From: Paracoccus sp. S1E-3
GTDB taxonomy: Bacteria; Pseudomonadota; Alphaproteobacteria; Rhodobacterales; Rhodobacteraceae
Direction: 5' to 3'
Length of the DNA stretch: 64,000 nucleotides
Assembly (NCBI RefSeq): GCF_013868135.1
Contig: NZ_JACEMU010000004.1
Span: 1,488,001-1,552,000 of the forward strand
This document shows, one piece after another, positions 52,187 to 60,657 of this stretch. The position numbers and the translations under genes are program-made. Positions within the stretch are counted from its first letter, which is position 1. Each line of letters opens with the position of its first letter. The notes under the pieces are model-generated. The model saw nothing but the letters and a program-made list of their open reading frames with translations. It made no database searches and was not told the origin of the DNA.

Positions 52187-53941
52187 ATGGACCAGAACCG
52201 GATCGCAGAACAAACCACCGAGTTTGTCGACCTGATGCAGCGCGCGCAGGGGCTGGCCGGGCGTGCCAGCGCCAATGCCGCTGCCAAGGCCAGCGGACAG
52301 GAATTTTCCGTCCTCGACGCCGCCACCATCGCGCAGGCCTATGCCCGCGCGGGCATGCAGATCGCCGCGGACCCCTTCGCCCTGCCGCGCTTTCAGATGC
52401 AACTGATGACCGACAGCGCCCAGGCATGGATGCGGGCCTGGACGGGGCCCGCAGGTGAAACCGCCGGCGACCGCCGGTTTCGCGATGATCGCTGGAACGG
52501 CGACCCGCTCAGCCGGGGGCTGCGCGATGTCCATCTGGCCATCGAAAACGCGGCCGAACAGCTGATCGGCGACCTGCCCGACGATGACAAGGACAGCCTG
52601 CGCGTCCGCTTCTATACGCGCCAGCTTCTCAGCGCGCTGTCGCCCGCCAACTATCTGGCGCTGAACCCGGTGGCCCGCGACCGCTTTCTGGAAACCGAAG
52701 GTCGCAGTCTGCTGGACGGGTTCCGCAACCTGCTGGACGATCTGGAACGCGGCGATGGCCGGCTGGACATCAACATGACCGACCGCCACGCCTTCGAAGT
52801 CGGCCGCGACCTCGCCATCACCGAGGGGCAGGTGATCTGGCAGAACGAGCTGATGCAGCTCATCCATTACGCACCCCTCACCGAAACGCAGTTCAAACGG
52901 CCCCTTCTTTTTGTGCCGCCCTGGATTAACAAATACTATATCTTCGATATGAAGCCCGATAACAGCATGGTCCGCTTCATGCTGGAACAGGGCCATTCGG
53001 TCTTCCTGATTTCCTGGGTGAACCCGACCAGGGAGCATGCGGCGCTCAGCTTCGAAGACTACATGCGCCTCGGCCCGCTGGAGGCTCTCGACAAGATCGA
53101 GGAAGCCACCGGCGAGAAGGAATTCGACATCCTCGGCTTCTGCATCGGCGGGATTCTGGTCACCGCGACGCTGGCCTATATGGCCGCCATTGGAGACAAG
53201 CGGGTCAAGACCGCCACCACGCTGGCCACCATGGTGGATTTCACCGATGTGGGCGAGATCGGCGTCTTCATCGACCGCGACCGCCTGAAGGTGCTGCGCG
53301 ATCACATGGCCGAGAAGGGCTATCTGGAAAACCACCACCTTCAGGACATGTTCTCGATGATCCGGGAAAACGACCTGATCTGGTCCTTCCATGTGATGAA
53401 CTATCTGATGGGCAAGAAGCCGCCCGCCTTCGATCTGCTGTTCTGGAACGGCGACAGCACCCGGATGCCCGCCGCAATGCTGCTGTGGTATCTGGAAAAG
53501 ATCTATATCGAGAACGGGCTGCGCCAGCCCGGCCAGCTGACCATGGACGGCGTGGCGATCGACATCAGCAAGATCACGATCCCCTTCTACGTGCTGGCGA
53601 CCAAGGAAGACCATATCGCGCCCTGGCGCTCGATCTATCCGACGACCGGGCTTCTGGGTGGCAAGACCAGCTTCGCCCTGGGCGGCTCGGGCCATATCGC
53701 CGGGGTCATCAACCCGCCCGGCAAGCGGCAGAAATACGGCTTCTGGACGGGCGAACCCTATCCGGCCGACCCCGACGAATGGCTGGCCCATGCCGACAAG
53801 CACGATGGGTCCTGGTGGCCCCATTGGGCGGACTGGATCGCCGGCAACAGCACCGGCAAGAAGGTCCCCGCCTATCAGCCCGGCGCCGGCCCCCTGAAGC
53901 CGATCGAACCCGCACCCGGCAGCTATGTCCGCGCCGATTAG
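52187..53941 (+). CDS. phaC: Class I poly(3-hydroxyalkanoate) synthase
   Basis: Polymerises 3-hydroxyacyl-CoA to PHA granules. The 584-residue protein has the N-terminal PhaC_N domain (residues ~80-250, LSPANYLALNPVARDRFLET) and the alpha/beta hydrolase core with lipase-like box LGFCIGGILV (nucleophile Cys 319). Asp is in YVLATKEDHIAPW and the general base His in GGSGHIAGVINPPGKRQ. PLLFVPPWINKYYIFDMKPD is also typical. A GGGGGAAUC site precedes the ATG. The phaP/phaR/phaZ genes normally near it are not in this window. Confidence 0.96.
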   Translation: MDQNRIAEQTTEFVDLMQRAQGLAGRASANAAAKASGQEFSVLDAATIAQAYARAGMQIAADPFALPRFQMQLMTDSAQAWMRAWTGPAGETAGDRRFRDDRWNGDPLSRGLRDVHLAIENAAEQLIGDLPDDDKDSLRVRFYTRQLLSALSPANYLALNPVARDRFLETEGRSLLDGFRNLLDDLERGDGRLDINMTDRHAFEVGRDLAITEGQVIWQNELMQLIHYAPLTETQFKRPLLFVPPWINKYYIFDMKPDNSMVRFMLEQGHSVFLISWVNPTREHAALSFEDYMRLGPLEALDKIEEATGEKEFDILGFCIGGILVTATLAYMAAIGDKRVKTATTLATMVDFTDVGEIGVFIDRDRLKVLRDHMAEKGYLENHHLQDMFSMIRENDLIWSFHVMNYLMGKKPPAFDLLFWNGDSTRMPAAMLLWYLEKIYIENGLRQPGQLTMDGVAIDISKITIPFYVLATKEDHIAPWRSIYPTTGLLGGKTSFALGGSGHIAGVINPPGKRQKYGFWTGEPYPADPDEWLAHADKHDGSWWPHWADWIAGNSTGKKVPAYQPGAGPLKPIEPAPGSYVRAD

Positions 53942-54053
53942 GGTCGCCTGACCTGCCCGTCACGCGAGGTCACCGCGCCTGCCGCTGCCATGTGACTTGA
54001 CCGCCGACCCACCCTGCCGCAGCATTTGCCGCATCGCGGCGCGGGGAAGACGC

Positions 54054-54584
54054 ATGGCCAGATTCAGTTTCGGCAGGAGCCTGTTCAGGCGGCGGGGTTC
54101 GGCGCGGCCCAAGGTCTTGCTGCGCGGCCTGACCCGCCGCGATCAGGCCCAGCACGCCGCGCATCTGCTGCGCCTCAGCCGCGAGGATCGCTATGCCCGC
54201 TTCCACGTCACCACCCGCGACGAGGCGATCGAGGCCTATTCGCGCGGCCTCGACTGGCAGCACGACATCATCTTCGGGCTGTTCGTCGATGGCGTTCTGC
54301 GCGGCGTGGGCGAGTTGATCCGCAACGGCGCCACGGCCGAGATCTCGCTGTCGGTCGAAGCGCCCTGGCAGCATGGCGGCTTCGGCCGAACGCTGGCGCT
54401 GGCGCTGGTTCTGGCCGCCCGCCGCGTCGGCGTGACCGAGATCAGCATGTCCTTTCTCAGCGACAATCGTTCGATGCGGGCGCTGTCGCGCGATCTGGGC
54501 GCGGTGCCGGCGGGGCCGCTCTCCTCGGTGATCGAATCGGTGAAGATCCTTCCGCCGGCGCGGGGCGAACCCGCGCCGGAGTGA
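54054..54584 (+). CDS. GNAT-family acetyltransferase
   Basis: 176 residues, single GNAT domain. Motifs: KVLLRGLTRRDQAQHAAHLL, LSREDRYARFHVTTRDEAIE, DIIFGLFVDGVLRGVGEL (motif C-D), AEISLSVEAPWQHGGFGRTL (motif A, acetyl-CoA pyrophosphate loop) and EISMSFLSDNRSMRALSRDL (motif B). Acceptor unknown. GGGGAAGACGC before ATG 54054 supports this start over an in-frame start at 53997. It is convergent with the Sel1-repeat gene, eight bases apart. Confidence 0.85.
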   Translation: MARFSFGRSLFRRRGSARPKVLLRGLTRRDQAQHAAHLLRLSREDRYARFHVTTRDEAIEAYSRGLDWQHDIIFGLFVDGVLRGVGELIRNGATAEISLSVEAPWQHGGFGRTLALALVLAARRVGVTEISMSFLSDNRSMRALSRDLGAVPAGPLSSVIESVKILPPARGEPAPE

Positions 54585-54591
54585 TGCGGAC

Positions 54592-56199
54592 CTATTGCGC
54601 CGCGCCCGCCAGCACGGTGCCCAGCTTGCGCGTCGTCCAGTCCCCCATGGCCGCATCTGCCGCCGCCTCGCGGGCGGTGATCCAGACAGGTTCGGCCCCG
54701 AAGCGCGCATTCAGCCGCGCCATCAGCGCTTGGGCCGCACCGTCGCCCGCCGCGGCCGCCGAGGCCGCCAGCCGCCACGCCAGCGCATAGCTGCGCGGCA
54801 CGCCGTCGCCCTGCTCTCGCGCCAGCGCCGCATCGCGCAGCGCCTGAACCGAGGCGAACATCTCGTCCTTCAGCGGCGTCGCGGCCGGCATCTGGGCCGC
54901 CAGCAGGACGGCTGTCGGCAGTTTCGCCTCGATCCTGTCCAGCACGGCGGGCGCGCCGGGCGCGCCCAGATTGGCCGCCGCCATCGCATGGGGATAGGCC
55001 GCGGCCGGATCGGCCTCGGCGATCATGGTGGCAAGCGCCAGCGACACTTCGGCATCGCCTTTCAGCGGCGACAGCAGGCCGATGGCGCGGCGGTGATTCA
55101 TGGGCACGCCTTCGCCCCGCGCCAGCGCCAGCCCGAGCGAGCGCGCATCCCCCGCAGCCGACGGATCGGCGATCAGCCGCAGCGGCGGCCGCGGCGCGGC
55201 ATTGGTGAAGACCGGGGCAAAGAAGGCCACAGGGTCCCCCGCCTCGGTCCAGCCCCGGCTGTCGAAATCGACCGGCGCTTCGGGACGGATTTCGGCGGTG
55301 ACGATGCCGGGCTGGGCGACAAAGCCCTTCACCGCCGCGGCCAGCCCCTCCTGCACCTCACTCAGGGGGCTGCCGGGCTCAGCGGTGACGATCCCGGCAT
55401 CGATGGCCTGCGGATTGGTCGCATCGGGCGGCAGGATCGGACCCAGGCGCCCCCAGACCCCCAGATCCTCGATCGAGAGATGCGCCGCGCGCAGCGTGCC
55501 ACGCAGGCCCACCTCCGGCCTTTCCGGGTTGGTGGCAAAGGAATCGGACCGGTCCTCGCCCATGGCAGGATCGTCGGCGCCCGGATCCTCCAGATCGGTC
55601 GGGCCGCTTTGCTGCGCCAGTTTCTTCAGCGCATCGGGGAGATAGATCGACACATAGTCGAAATCGACGCTGCCCTCGATCCGGGCGATCTCGGGGCTGA
55701 CGATTTCCAGATCCAGTTGGCCTGCGCCGCTGCTGCTGACCTGGCGCCAATCCAGCGCCAGCCGCGCGACCGGAATCGAATCGCTGCCGGTGACCATGCC
55801 GATCATCGCTGCCTGCGGGCCGAAGCAGTTGTTGGCGATCTTCAGATCGGCGGCGTCAAGCCGGCCGCGCATATCCTCCGCCCCCCAGAAGGTAATGCCC
55901 GAGAACTGCGCCCGCCCGAGTGTCACCTGACAGGCCGCCTGATCGCCGATGCCACGGATCTGAAGATCGCGCAGCATCACCGCCCCCCGCTCCGCATCCA
56001 CTTCCAGCGCGCCATAGCGGATATCGGCGACCATCCGCGCGTAGGAAACCCCGGCCCGCAGCAGCCCGCCGGCAATGTTGGCAGGTGAAAAGATGCTGGC
56101 CTCGGTCCCGGTTTGGGCGAAAGCGGGCGCGGACGCGGACGCCATCAGCACGGCCTTCATAGCGGCACTGCAGGCAATGCGGCGGGCAAGCGGACTCAT
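54592..56199 (-). CDS. Exported Sel1-repeat protein
   Basis: 535 residues. An N-terminal signal peptide (SPLARRIACSAAMKAVLMAS to AFAQ) leads to a beta-rich domain of unknown family (~residues 35-300: RYGALEVDAERGAVMLRDLQ, DLKIANNCFG, RLALDWRQVSSSG). After a linker come Sel1/TPR-type helical repeats (~340-535): ARSLGLALARGEGVPMNHRR, AIGLLSPLKGDAEVSLALAT, DAALAREQGDGVPRSYALAW. GGAG is best spaced for the second of two ATGs, hence 56199. It lies beside the type VI effector module but is in the opposite direction to the adaptor gene, so a link is only positional. Confidence 0.7.
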   Translation of the reverse strand: MSPLARRIACSAAMKAVLMASASAPAFAQTGTEASIFSPANIAGGLLRAGVSYARMVADIRYGALEVDAERGAVMLRDLQIRGIGDQAACQVTLGRAQFSGITFWGAEDMRGRLDAADLKIANNCFGPQAAMIGMVTGSDSIPVARLALDWRQVSSSGAGQLDLEIVSPEIARIEGSVDFDYVSIYLPDALKKLAQQSGPTDLEDPGADDPAMGEDRSDSFATNPERPEVGLRGTLRAAHLSIEDLGVWGRLGPILPPDATNPQAIDAGIVTAEPGSPLSEVQEGLAAAVKGFVAQPGIVTAEIRPEAPVDFDSRGWTEAGDPVAFFAPVFTNAAPRPPLRLIADPSAAGDARSLGLALARGEGVPMNHRRAIGLLSPLKGDAEVSLALATMIAEADPAAAYPHAMAAANLGAPGAPAVLDRIEAKLPTAVLLAAQMPAATPLKDEMFASVQALRDAALAREQGDGVPRSYALAWRLAASAAAAGDGAAQALMARLNARFGAEPVWITAREAAADAAMGDWTTRKLGTVLAGAAQ

Positions 56200-56316
56200 C
56201 ATCTTCTCCAACTGACAGGCTATGGTTGCAGGTGAGGCCATGGGCGCGCAAAATGCAACCCGAAGCGGTGCCCGCACGCGTTTGCGCTGCCACCGCCATG
56301 TGTAAAAAGTAGGCCG

Positions 56317-56345
56317 TTGAAAACCGGTAAAATTTTCTGATAAAT
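56317..56345 (+). promoter_or_regulatory. Promoter of the DUF4123 gene
   Basis: TTGAAA, 17 bases, ATAAAT, about 37 bases before the GTG at 56382, in an AT-rich stretch between divergent genes. Confidence 0.6.
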
Positions 56346-56381
56346 GGAGCGGTTAACTTCTGTTCCGGGCGTATTTTCTAC

Positions 56382-57317
56382 GTGGGCCCCTTGGTGTCAC
56401 TTGGTAAGGACTTGATTCCCCGTCCGGGGCTGGCCCACGATCTGTCGGCCTATCGGACCGTCGTGGCGCTGCTGGATGCCGCATGCCTGCCCGGTCTGCC
56501 GGAACGGCTGGAAAGCCGCGAGATCCCGGCGCTGTCGCTTTTTCAGGGAGATCTGGGCGCGCGCTTGCGCGATGTCGCCCCCTATCTGGTGCAGATGGAC
56601 ACGGCCGGCACGCTGATGCGCGACTTTGTCAATGATGCCGATCTGCCTTGGGCGATGTGGAAGAAGCGGCCCGGCATTCTGATTCTGGGCGATCTCGATC
56701 TGGCGGCGCTGCAAAAGCATTTTCGCCGCCTGCTGCGGGTGCGGGCAGAGGATGGCACCTTCTTCTTCCGCTTCTGGGAGCAGTCGAGTGCGCTTGCCTA
56801 TTTCGACGCCATCGCCACCAGCGAGGAACGCGGCCGCTGGTTCTACCCGCGCGAGGGCGGACAGATCGAGGCGCTGCTGGTCCCCGATGCCGGGACCGAT
56901 ACGTTGCGCGTCTTTCCCGCCGGCGCCCCCCGGCCCGCAACGCGGCCCTGGGAAAGCCACCCGTTCCGCCTCGCCCCGCCCGAGCTGGCCGCGTTGCGCA
57001 GCACCCGCGTCCGCGTCAATGTTCAGCAGATGGTGACGCTGATGCTGCGCACCTTCCCCGACCGGGCGACCAGCCTGCCGCAGGAGCAACTGGAGAAGCG
57101 GGTGCGCCGTTCGGTCTCGCGGGCGACGGAATTCGGCATCCGCCAACGTGGCAATGCCTTCCGCATCGCCGCCTGGGATCTGCATTCCGAGGATGTCTTC
57201 GAAACCGTCGATCCGGCGGGCACGCTGCGCCGCATCCTGCGCGCCGACCTGCTGGAGGAGGACAAGATGCGCCAGCTGGTCGAGCGTATCGCCCAGCTTG
57301 GGCCGGCCAACAGCTGA
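56382..57317 (+). CDS. DUF4123 type VI secretion adaptor (Tap/TEC-like)
   Basis: 311 residues. The DUF4123 core is clear: DLGARLRDVAPYLVQMDTAG (~residues 45-75), DLPWAMWKKRPGILILGDLD, LAALQKHFRRLLRVRAEDGT, FFFRFWEQSSALAYFDAIAT. Such proteins load an effector onto VgrG. The C-terminal third (VNVQQMVTLMLRTFPDRATS, RAQL-type helices) is more variable, where it would bind its cognate effector. It starts at GTG; there is no ATG in frame near the beginning. It is convergent with, and four bases from, the lipase gene, its expected cargo. Confidence 0.8.
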   Translation: MGPLVSLGKDLIPRPGLAHDLSAYRTVVALLDAACLPGLPERLESREIPALSLFQGDLGARLRDVAPYLVQMDTAGTLMRDFVNDADLPWAMWKKRPGILILGDLDLAALQKHFRRLLRVRAEDGTFFFRFWEQSSALAYFDAIATSEERGRWFYPREGGQIEALLVPDAGTDTLRVFPAGAPRPATRPWESHPFRLAPPELAALRSTRVRVNVQQMVTLMLRTFPDRATSLPQEQLEKRVRRSVSRATEFGIRQRGNAFRIAAWDLHSEDVFETVDPAGTLRRILRADLLEEDKMRQLVERIAQLGPANS

Positions 57318-57321
57318 AGGA

Positions 57322-58752
57322 TCAGATCGCCTCGCCCGGCCTGTTGGGGGCCTCGCCACGGATATGTCCGTCGCTGGGGCGGTGTCCCCACCATTCCTCG
57401 CTGACGAGGCTTCCGTCCTTCATGGACACATGGCCGAAGCCGCGCAGCACCGCGCGCCGGCGCGTACCGGTCAGGCTGCCGCTGCGGATCTCGGCCTCAT
57501 AGGGGCGCAGGCCGGCGGGGATGACGTAATTCCGGTCATCGGTCGGCAGCGGCAGGAAGGCACCATTGACATGTCGCAGCGCCGCCTCGTGCATCATGTG
57601 CAGGGCGATGCGCGACAGGCCGACCTGCACCCAGGGCCGGTTCAGGACAAGCTGCTCGTCATAGGCATAGACCCGCATTATCCCGCCCCGCATCCCGCCT
57701 GGAACGACGGTTTCGCGGATCGGGGACATCTGGCGCATGATGCCACCTTCGGTTTCATTGGCGTTCAGCCAGCCCTCCTGAACGAAAACCGCCTCGGCGG
57801 CGCGATTGGCGTCAGGGGCAGCGTCGGCCCGGCGCTTGGCGGCCTGATCGGCTTCGGCCTGGGCGCGGGTGGCGCGCTGTCGGCGGGTGACGCCGCTGAT
57901 CGGCGCCGCATCGCCGGGGTCGCGATAGCCGCCGCCCACATCGGAATGGGCACCGGGCAGGACATGATGATCGCCGCCGCCGGGCCAGTTCCGGTTCAGC
58001 CGGAAATTCACCCGATATTCATCATCGGCCACCAGATGATAGATCTGCCCCGTCACCTGCGCGGTCTTCAGATGGACATTCACCGGGTCATTGTCGTCAT
58101 CGCGCGCATCGCCGATGGCCGCGACGGTGTCGAAGATGCCCAGAAAGCGGATCTCGACCTGCAACCCCGCGGGCAGGCTGCGGGTAAAATCGCCGGGTCC
58201 GACCGGGTCGTAACGGATGCGGCGGGCGCGGACACAGTTGACGAAATACCGCGCCGCCGCCGCCCCGCGGCTGAAGCCGAACACATCCAGCACGACCTTG
58301 CGCAGAACCGGCGGGCCGCCGATGTTGCCGATTTCACGCAGCATCCGCTCGAACCCCTGCAGCACGCGGGATTCGACTCCGCTGCGCCGGCCCATGCCGC
58401 TGATATAGCCGAGACTGTCATCCGCTTCCCCGCGAAGCGAGCCCGGCCCCTCGACATAGATGCTGCGAAAGGCTCGCGCCACACCGCCGCAGGCATTCTT
58501 GACGTCGAAGTTCTTGCCGTTCTTGTACCGCGCCCAAAGCAGGGCCGGGTTGGACAGCGCGTTCTGATAGCTGTCATCGCTGCGGTTGCGCAGTCCGACG
58601 TTGAAACGGTTGTTCAGGGTGCCGTCGAAGAAGACCCCGATTTCCAGCGTCACCTTGGGGCAGGTCTGGGCGATATTGCCGGTCTCGCCCGCCATGTCGG
58701 TGCTGCCAACGGCGTCGGCGGCCAATGCGTCGATGTCCACAAGCCGGGTCAT
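57322..58752 (-). CDS. Type VI secretion phospholipase effector (Tle1/DUF2235-like)
   Basis: 476 residues. It begins with VTLEIGVFFDGTLNNRFNVG, the oxyanion and substrate loop of DUF2235 lipases. The nucleophile elbow VFGFSRGAAAARYFVNCVRA has Gly-x-Ser-x-Gly; FLGIFDTVAAIGD carries a likely catalytic Asp and VLPGAHSDVGGGYRDPGD a His/Asp region. The C-terminal domain is variable. Tle1 proteins hydrolyse membrane phospholipids of rival cells. There is no signal peptide, consistent with type VI delivery. GGAGG precedes the ATG. The downstream exported protein and GAD/DUF1851 protein are candidate immunity partners. Confidence 0.82.
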   Translation of the reverse strand: MTRLVDIDALAADAVGSTDMAGETGNIAQTCPKVTLEIGVFFDGTLNNRFNVGLRNRSDDSYQNALSNPALLWARYKNGKNFDVKNACGGVARAFRSIYVEGPGSLRGEADDSLGYISGMGRRSGVESRVLQGFERMLREIGNIGGPPVLRKVVLDVFGFSRGAAAARYFVNCVRARRIRYDPVGPGDFTRSLPAGLQVEIRFLGIFDTVAAIGDARDDDNDPVNVHLKTAQVTGQIYHLVADDEYRVNFRLNRNWPGGGDHHVLPGAHSDVGGGYRDPGDAAPISGVTRRQRATRAQAEADQAAKRRADAAPDANRAAEAVFVQEGWLNANETEGGIMRQMSPIRETVVPGGMRGGIMRVYAYDEQLVLNRPWVQVGLSRIALHMMHEAALRHVNGAFLPLPTDDRNYVIPAGLRPYEAEIRSGSLTGTRRRAVLRGFGHVSMKDGSLVSEEWWGHRPSDGHIRGEAPNRPGEAI

Positions 58753-58755
58753 CGC

Positions 58756-59421
58756 CTAGCCTCCTGTCGCCGGGCAGACAGTTCGGGCGGGGACCGGCGC
58801 CATGCTGCGGTGAAGCTGCGCAACCTCGGGAAATCTGGCGGTTTCCCGCCCCCAGTCGCGATCCGATCGGGGCGCCCGGTCGCCGCAACCCGCCACCAGG
58901 TCGACCCGGTCGGCCTTGCTGTTCCCCACCCGGTCCGAGCCGAGGATCATCAGCCCGTTCGGCCCGAAGATCACGTTCAGTTCATAGGCGCCATATACCT
59001 CGGTCAGCGCCGACACGGGCACCGTCAGTTCGGCCCGATAGGCGCGGCTGGTCTGCAATTCGATCCACTGGGCCGCGACCGTCCACCTGCCGTCCCGACC
59101 CGCATCGCGCGGCAGGCCGACCGCGCTGGAACCGGCCGTGCGCGGCATCTCGGCTTCGGCCGCGCCCGAGACCACCAATTCAGGCGTGGGCGCCAGCGGC
59201 GCCTCGACCGAGAAATGGGTCAGCAGCACCGGCGAGGACCGATAGGCCCCAAAGGACAGCGCCAGATAATCGGCGCCCCAGGCGGCCTGCCCGACCAAGG
59301 CCAGCAGCCCCGCCGCGCAGGCCAGCACCGCGCGGCGCCCGCCAGATGCGATCCGGGCCGGAAACCGGTTCGCGGCCCGGATCCTGCTTGCCTTTCGGCA
59401 GGGGGGATGCGCGGGGGTCAT
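58756..59421 (-). CDS. Exported protein, candidate immunity factor for the lipase
   Basis: 221 residues: a basic N-terminus (MTPAHPPCRKASRIRAANRF), a hydrophobic segment (RAVLACAAGLLALVGQAAWG) acting as signal or anchor, then a beta-rich domain (ADYLALSFGAYRSSPVLLTH, AAQWIELQTSRAYRAELTVP, YELNVIFGPNGLMILGSD) with two Cys near the end (VAGCGDR, RTVCPAT). Tle1-type effectors act in the periplasm, and their immunity proteins are exported, so position and topology fit. The fold resembles DUF2931 proteins in the AQWIELQTSRAY segment, but I am not sure. It lies between the lipase and the DUF1851 gene, with a 4-base overlap upstream. Confidence 0.6.
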   Translation of the reverse strand: MTPAHPPCRKASRIRAANRFPARIASGGRRAVLACAAGLLALVGQAAWGADYLALSFGAYRSSPVLLTHFSVEAPLAPTPELVVSGAAEAEMPRTAGSSAVGLPRDAGRDGRWTVAAQWIELQTSRAYRAELTVPVSALTEVYGAYELNVIFGPNGLMILGSDRVGNSKADRVDLVAGCGDRAPRSDRDWGRETARFPEVAQLHRSMAPVPARTVCPATGG

Positions 59422-60134
59422 GGCGACATCCGTTTCCGGGTCGCGGCCATGCCCGCAGGCCAGGCGCTGCCGACCATGCGAAGTTCGAAGGGATCGCGCT
59501 GGTAATCGACCAGGGTGACGTTCATCACCGCATAGACGGCCTCCAGCCATTCCGGTCCATCGGCGATTTCGTAATCCTCGATCGGCGTCCCGCCGAGGCG
59601 CGGCGGCACCGGAGTGGCGGCATAGATCTCGTCATGGTCCAGCCGACCCAGCTTCTGATGCAGCCGGTCATGCAGGGGCTGGTGCTGGTGATCGAACGCC
59701 TCGATCGCCGAGGCCGGGATCGCAATCAGCAGATCGGCGATCTGCGTATCCGCCGAGGGCGCGTCCGGGGCAATGATATAGGGCATTTCCAGCGCCGCCG
59801 TCAGCGGCGACAGAAAGCCGAAGCCGTGGCGCTCGGACCACAGCGCCAGTTCTCCCAGATCGCCCAGACCGATGACATGGGTATCTCCCGCCAGATCCGG
59901 GTCGCCGTGGAAGACATAGCCCATCAGGGGTTCGAATCGGCGCGGATCGACCAGCCGTAGCCGCCCGCCGGCCAGCCGCACCAGCCCATAGCGGCGCCAG
60001 ATGTCCAGCAGCAATGGCGGCAGGCGCCCCGACCAGCGGGCGACGGCATCAGCCGGGGCCGGACGCCTGTGGTCCGAGGCGGCCGACAGCATGGCTTCAA
60101 GCTGCAGCACGGGCTGTCCGTCGCCATCCGTCAA
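59418..60134 (-). CDS. GAD-like/DUF1851 domain protein of the type VI module
   Basis: 238 residues: PADAVARWSGRLPPLLLDIW, RRYGLVRLAGGRLRLVDPRR (GAD-like domain, residues ~30-75), then DLGELALWSERHGFGFLSPL, AALEMPYIIAPDAPSADTQI and VPPRLGGTPIEDYEIADGPE in the DUF1851 part. This pair of domains recurs near type VI effectors. It has no signal peptide. TTG 60134 with GGAG eight bases before is the likely start since no ATG is in frame at the head. It ends with ATGA overlap on the exported protein gene, placing the three genes in one transcript. Confidence 0.75.
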   Translation of the reverse strand: MTDGDGQPVLQLEAMLSAASDHRRPAPADAVARWSGRLPPLLLDIWRRYGLVRLAGGRLRLVDPRRFEPLMGYVFHGDPDLAGDTHVIGLGDLGELALWSERHGFGFLSPLTAALEMPYIIAPDAPSADTQIADLLIAIPASAIEAFDHQHQPLHDRLHQKLGRLDHDEIYAATPVPPRLGGTPIEDYEIADGPEWLEAVYAVMNVTLVDYQRDPFELRMVGSAWPAGMAATRKRMSP

Positions 60135-60354
60135 TTCGAAACTCCAACCAGACCTGGCCCAATATTGGCCGCAGAAAACTCAAATTAATGATAATACATA
60201 CTAATCGTTAACCAGCTCGGATCAAGAGACTCGGATCAGGAGAAATGCATTTGCCGTCGCTGCTGCGCCGGGCGCTGGCGATTGTGCAACACCGCCGCCC
60301 CGCGCGCGGGCTGGGGTGTCGGGCAAGCTTGACCCATGGGGCCGTCACGCCCAT
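60135..60354. promoter_or_regulatory. Promoter region for the B12 operon and the type VI transcript
   Basis: 220 bases. An AT-rich patch (60176-60215, with TAATGATAATACATACTAAT) lies between the two divergent transcripts and should hold one or both promoters. No coding frame; I did not fix a -35/-10 pair. Confidence 0.4.
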
Positions 60355-60520
60355 TGAGGCACCGCTCAGGTTCCGGCGGCGTGCCGCTGGTGAAAAGGGA
60401 ACACGGGACCGACCGTGGCTGCCCCCGCAACTGTAGGCGGATAGCGATGCCGATTTGCCACTGGGAAACCGGGAAGGCCGGCAAAGCCGCGACCCGCCAA
60501 GCCAGGAGACCTGCCGGAGC
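60355..60520 (+). ncRNA. Cobalamin riboswitch (adenosylcobalamin-type)
   Basis: Conserved blocks in order: AGGTTCC near 60368, GAAAAGGGAAC near 60392, CCCGCAACTG near 60424 (the invariant internal block), GCCACTGGG near 60457, and the B12 box GCCAGGAGACCTGCC at ~60500-60514. It sits in the leader of the TonB receptor gene. It would lower expression of the operon when intracellular B12 is high, probably by hiding the ribosome binding site. Confidence 0.92.
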
Positions 60521-60657
60521 GATCACCCTTTCCGTGGTGCGGGGCGCGCCAGGGAGGCGGCGCGACCCGCAGCGGTGACAAGCCTCGCCTGCTCCTTCGG
60601 CAGGCATCTGTTCACCGTGCCCCTTCATTGGGCACGTCCGCAAGGAAAGAAAGACCG

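Noticed and set aside
50549-53824. 1091-codon minus-strand frame across the acyl-CoA synthetase and phaC genes
   Set aside because: Antisense to phaC and the synthetase, both with clear motifs; no domain is recognisable in the frame.
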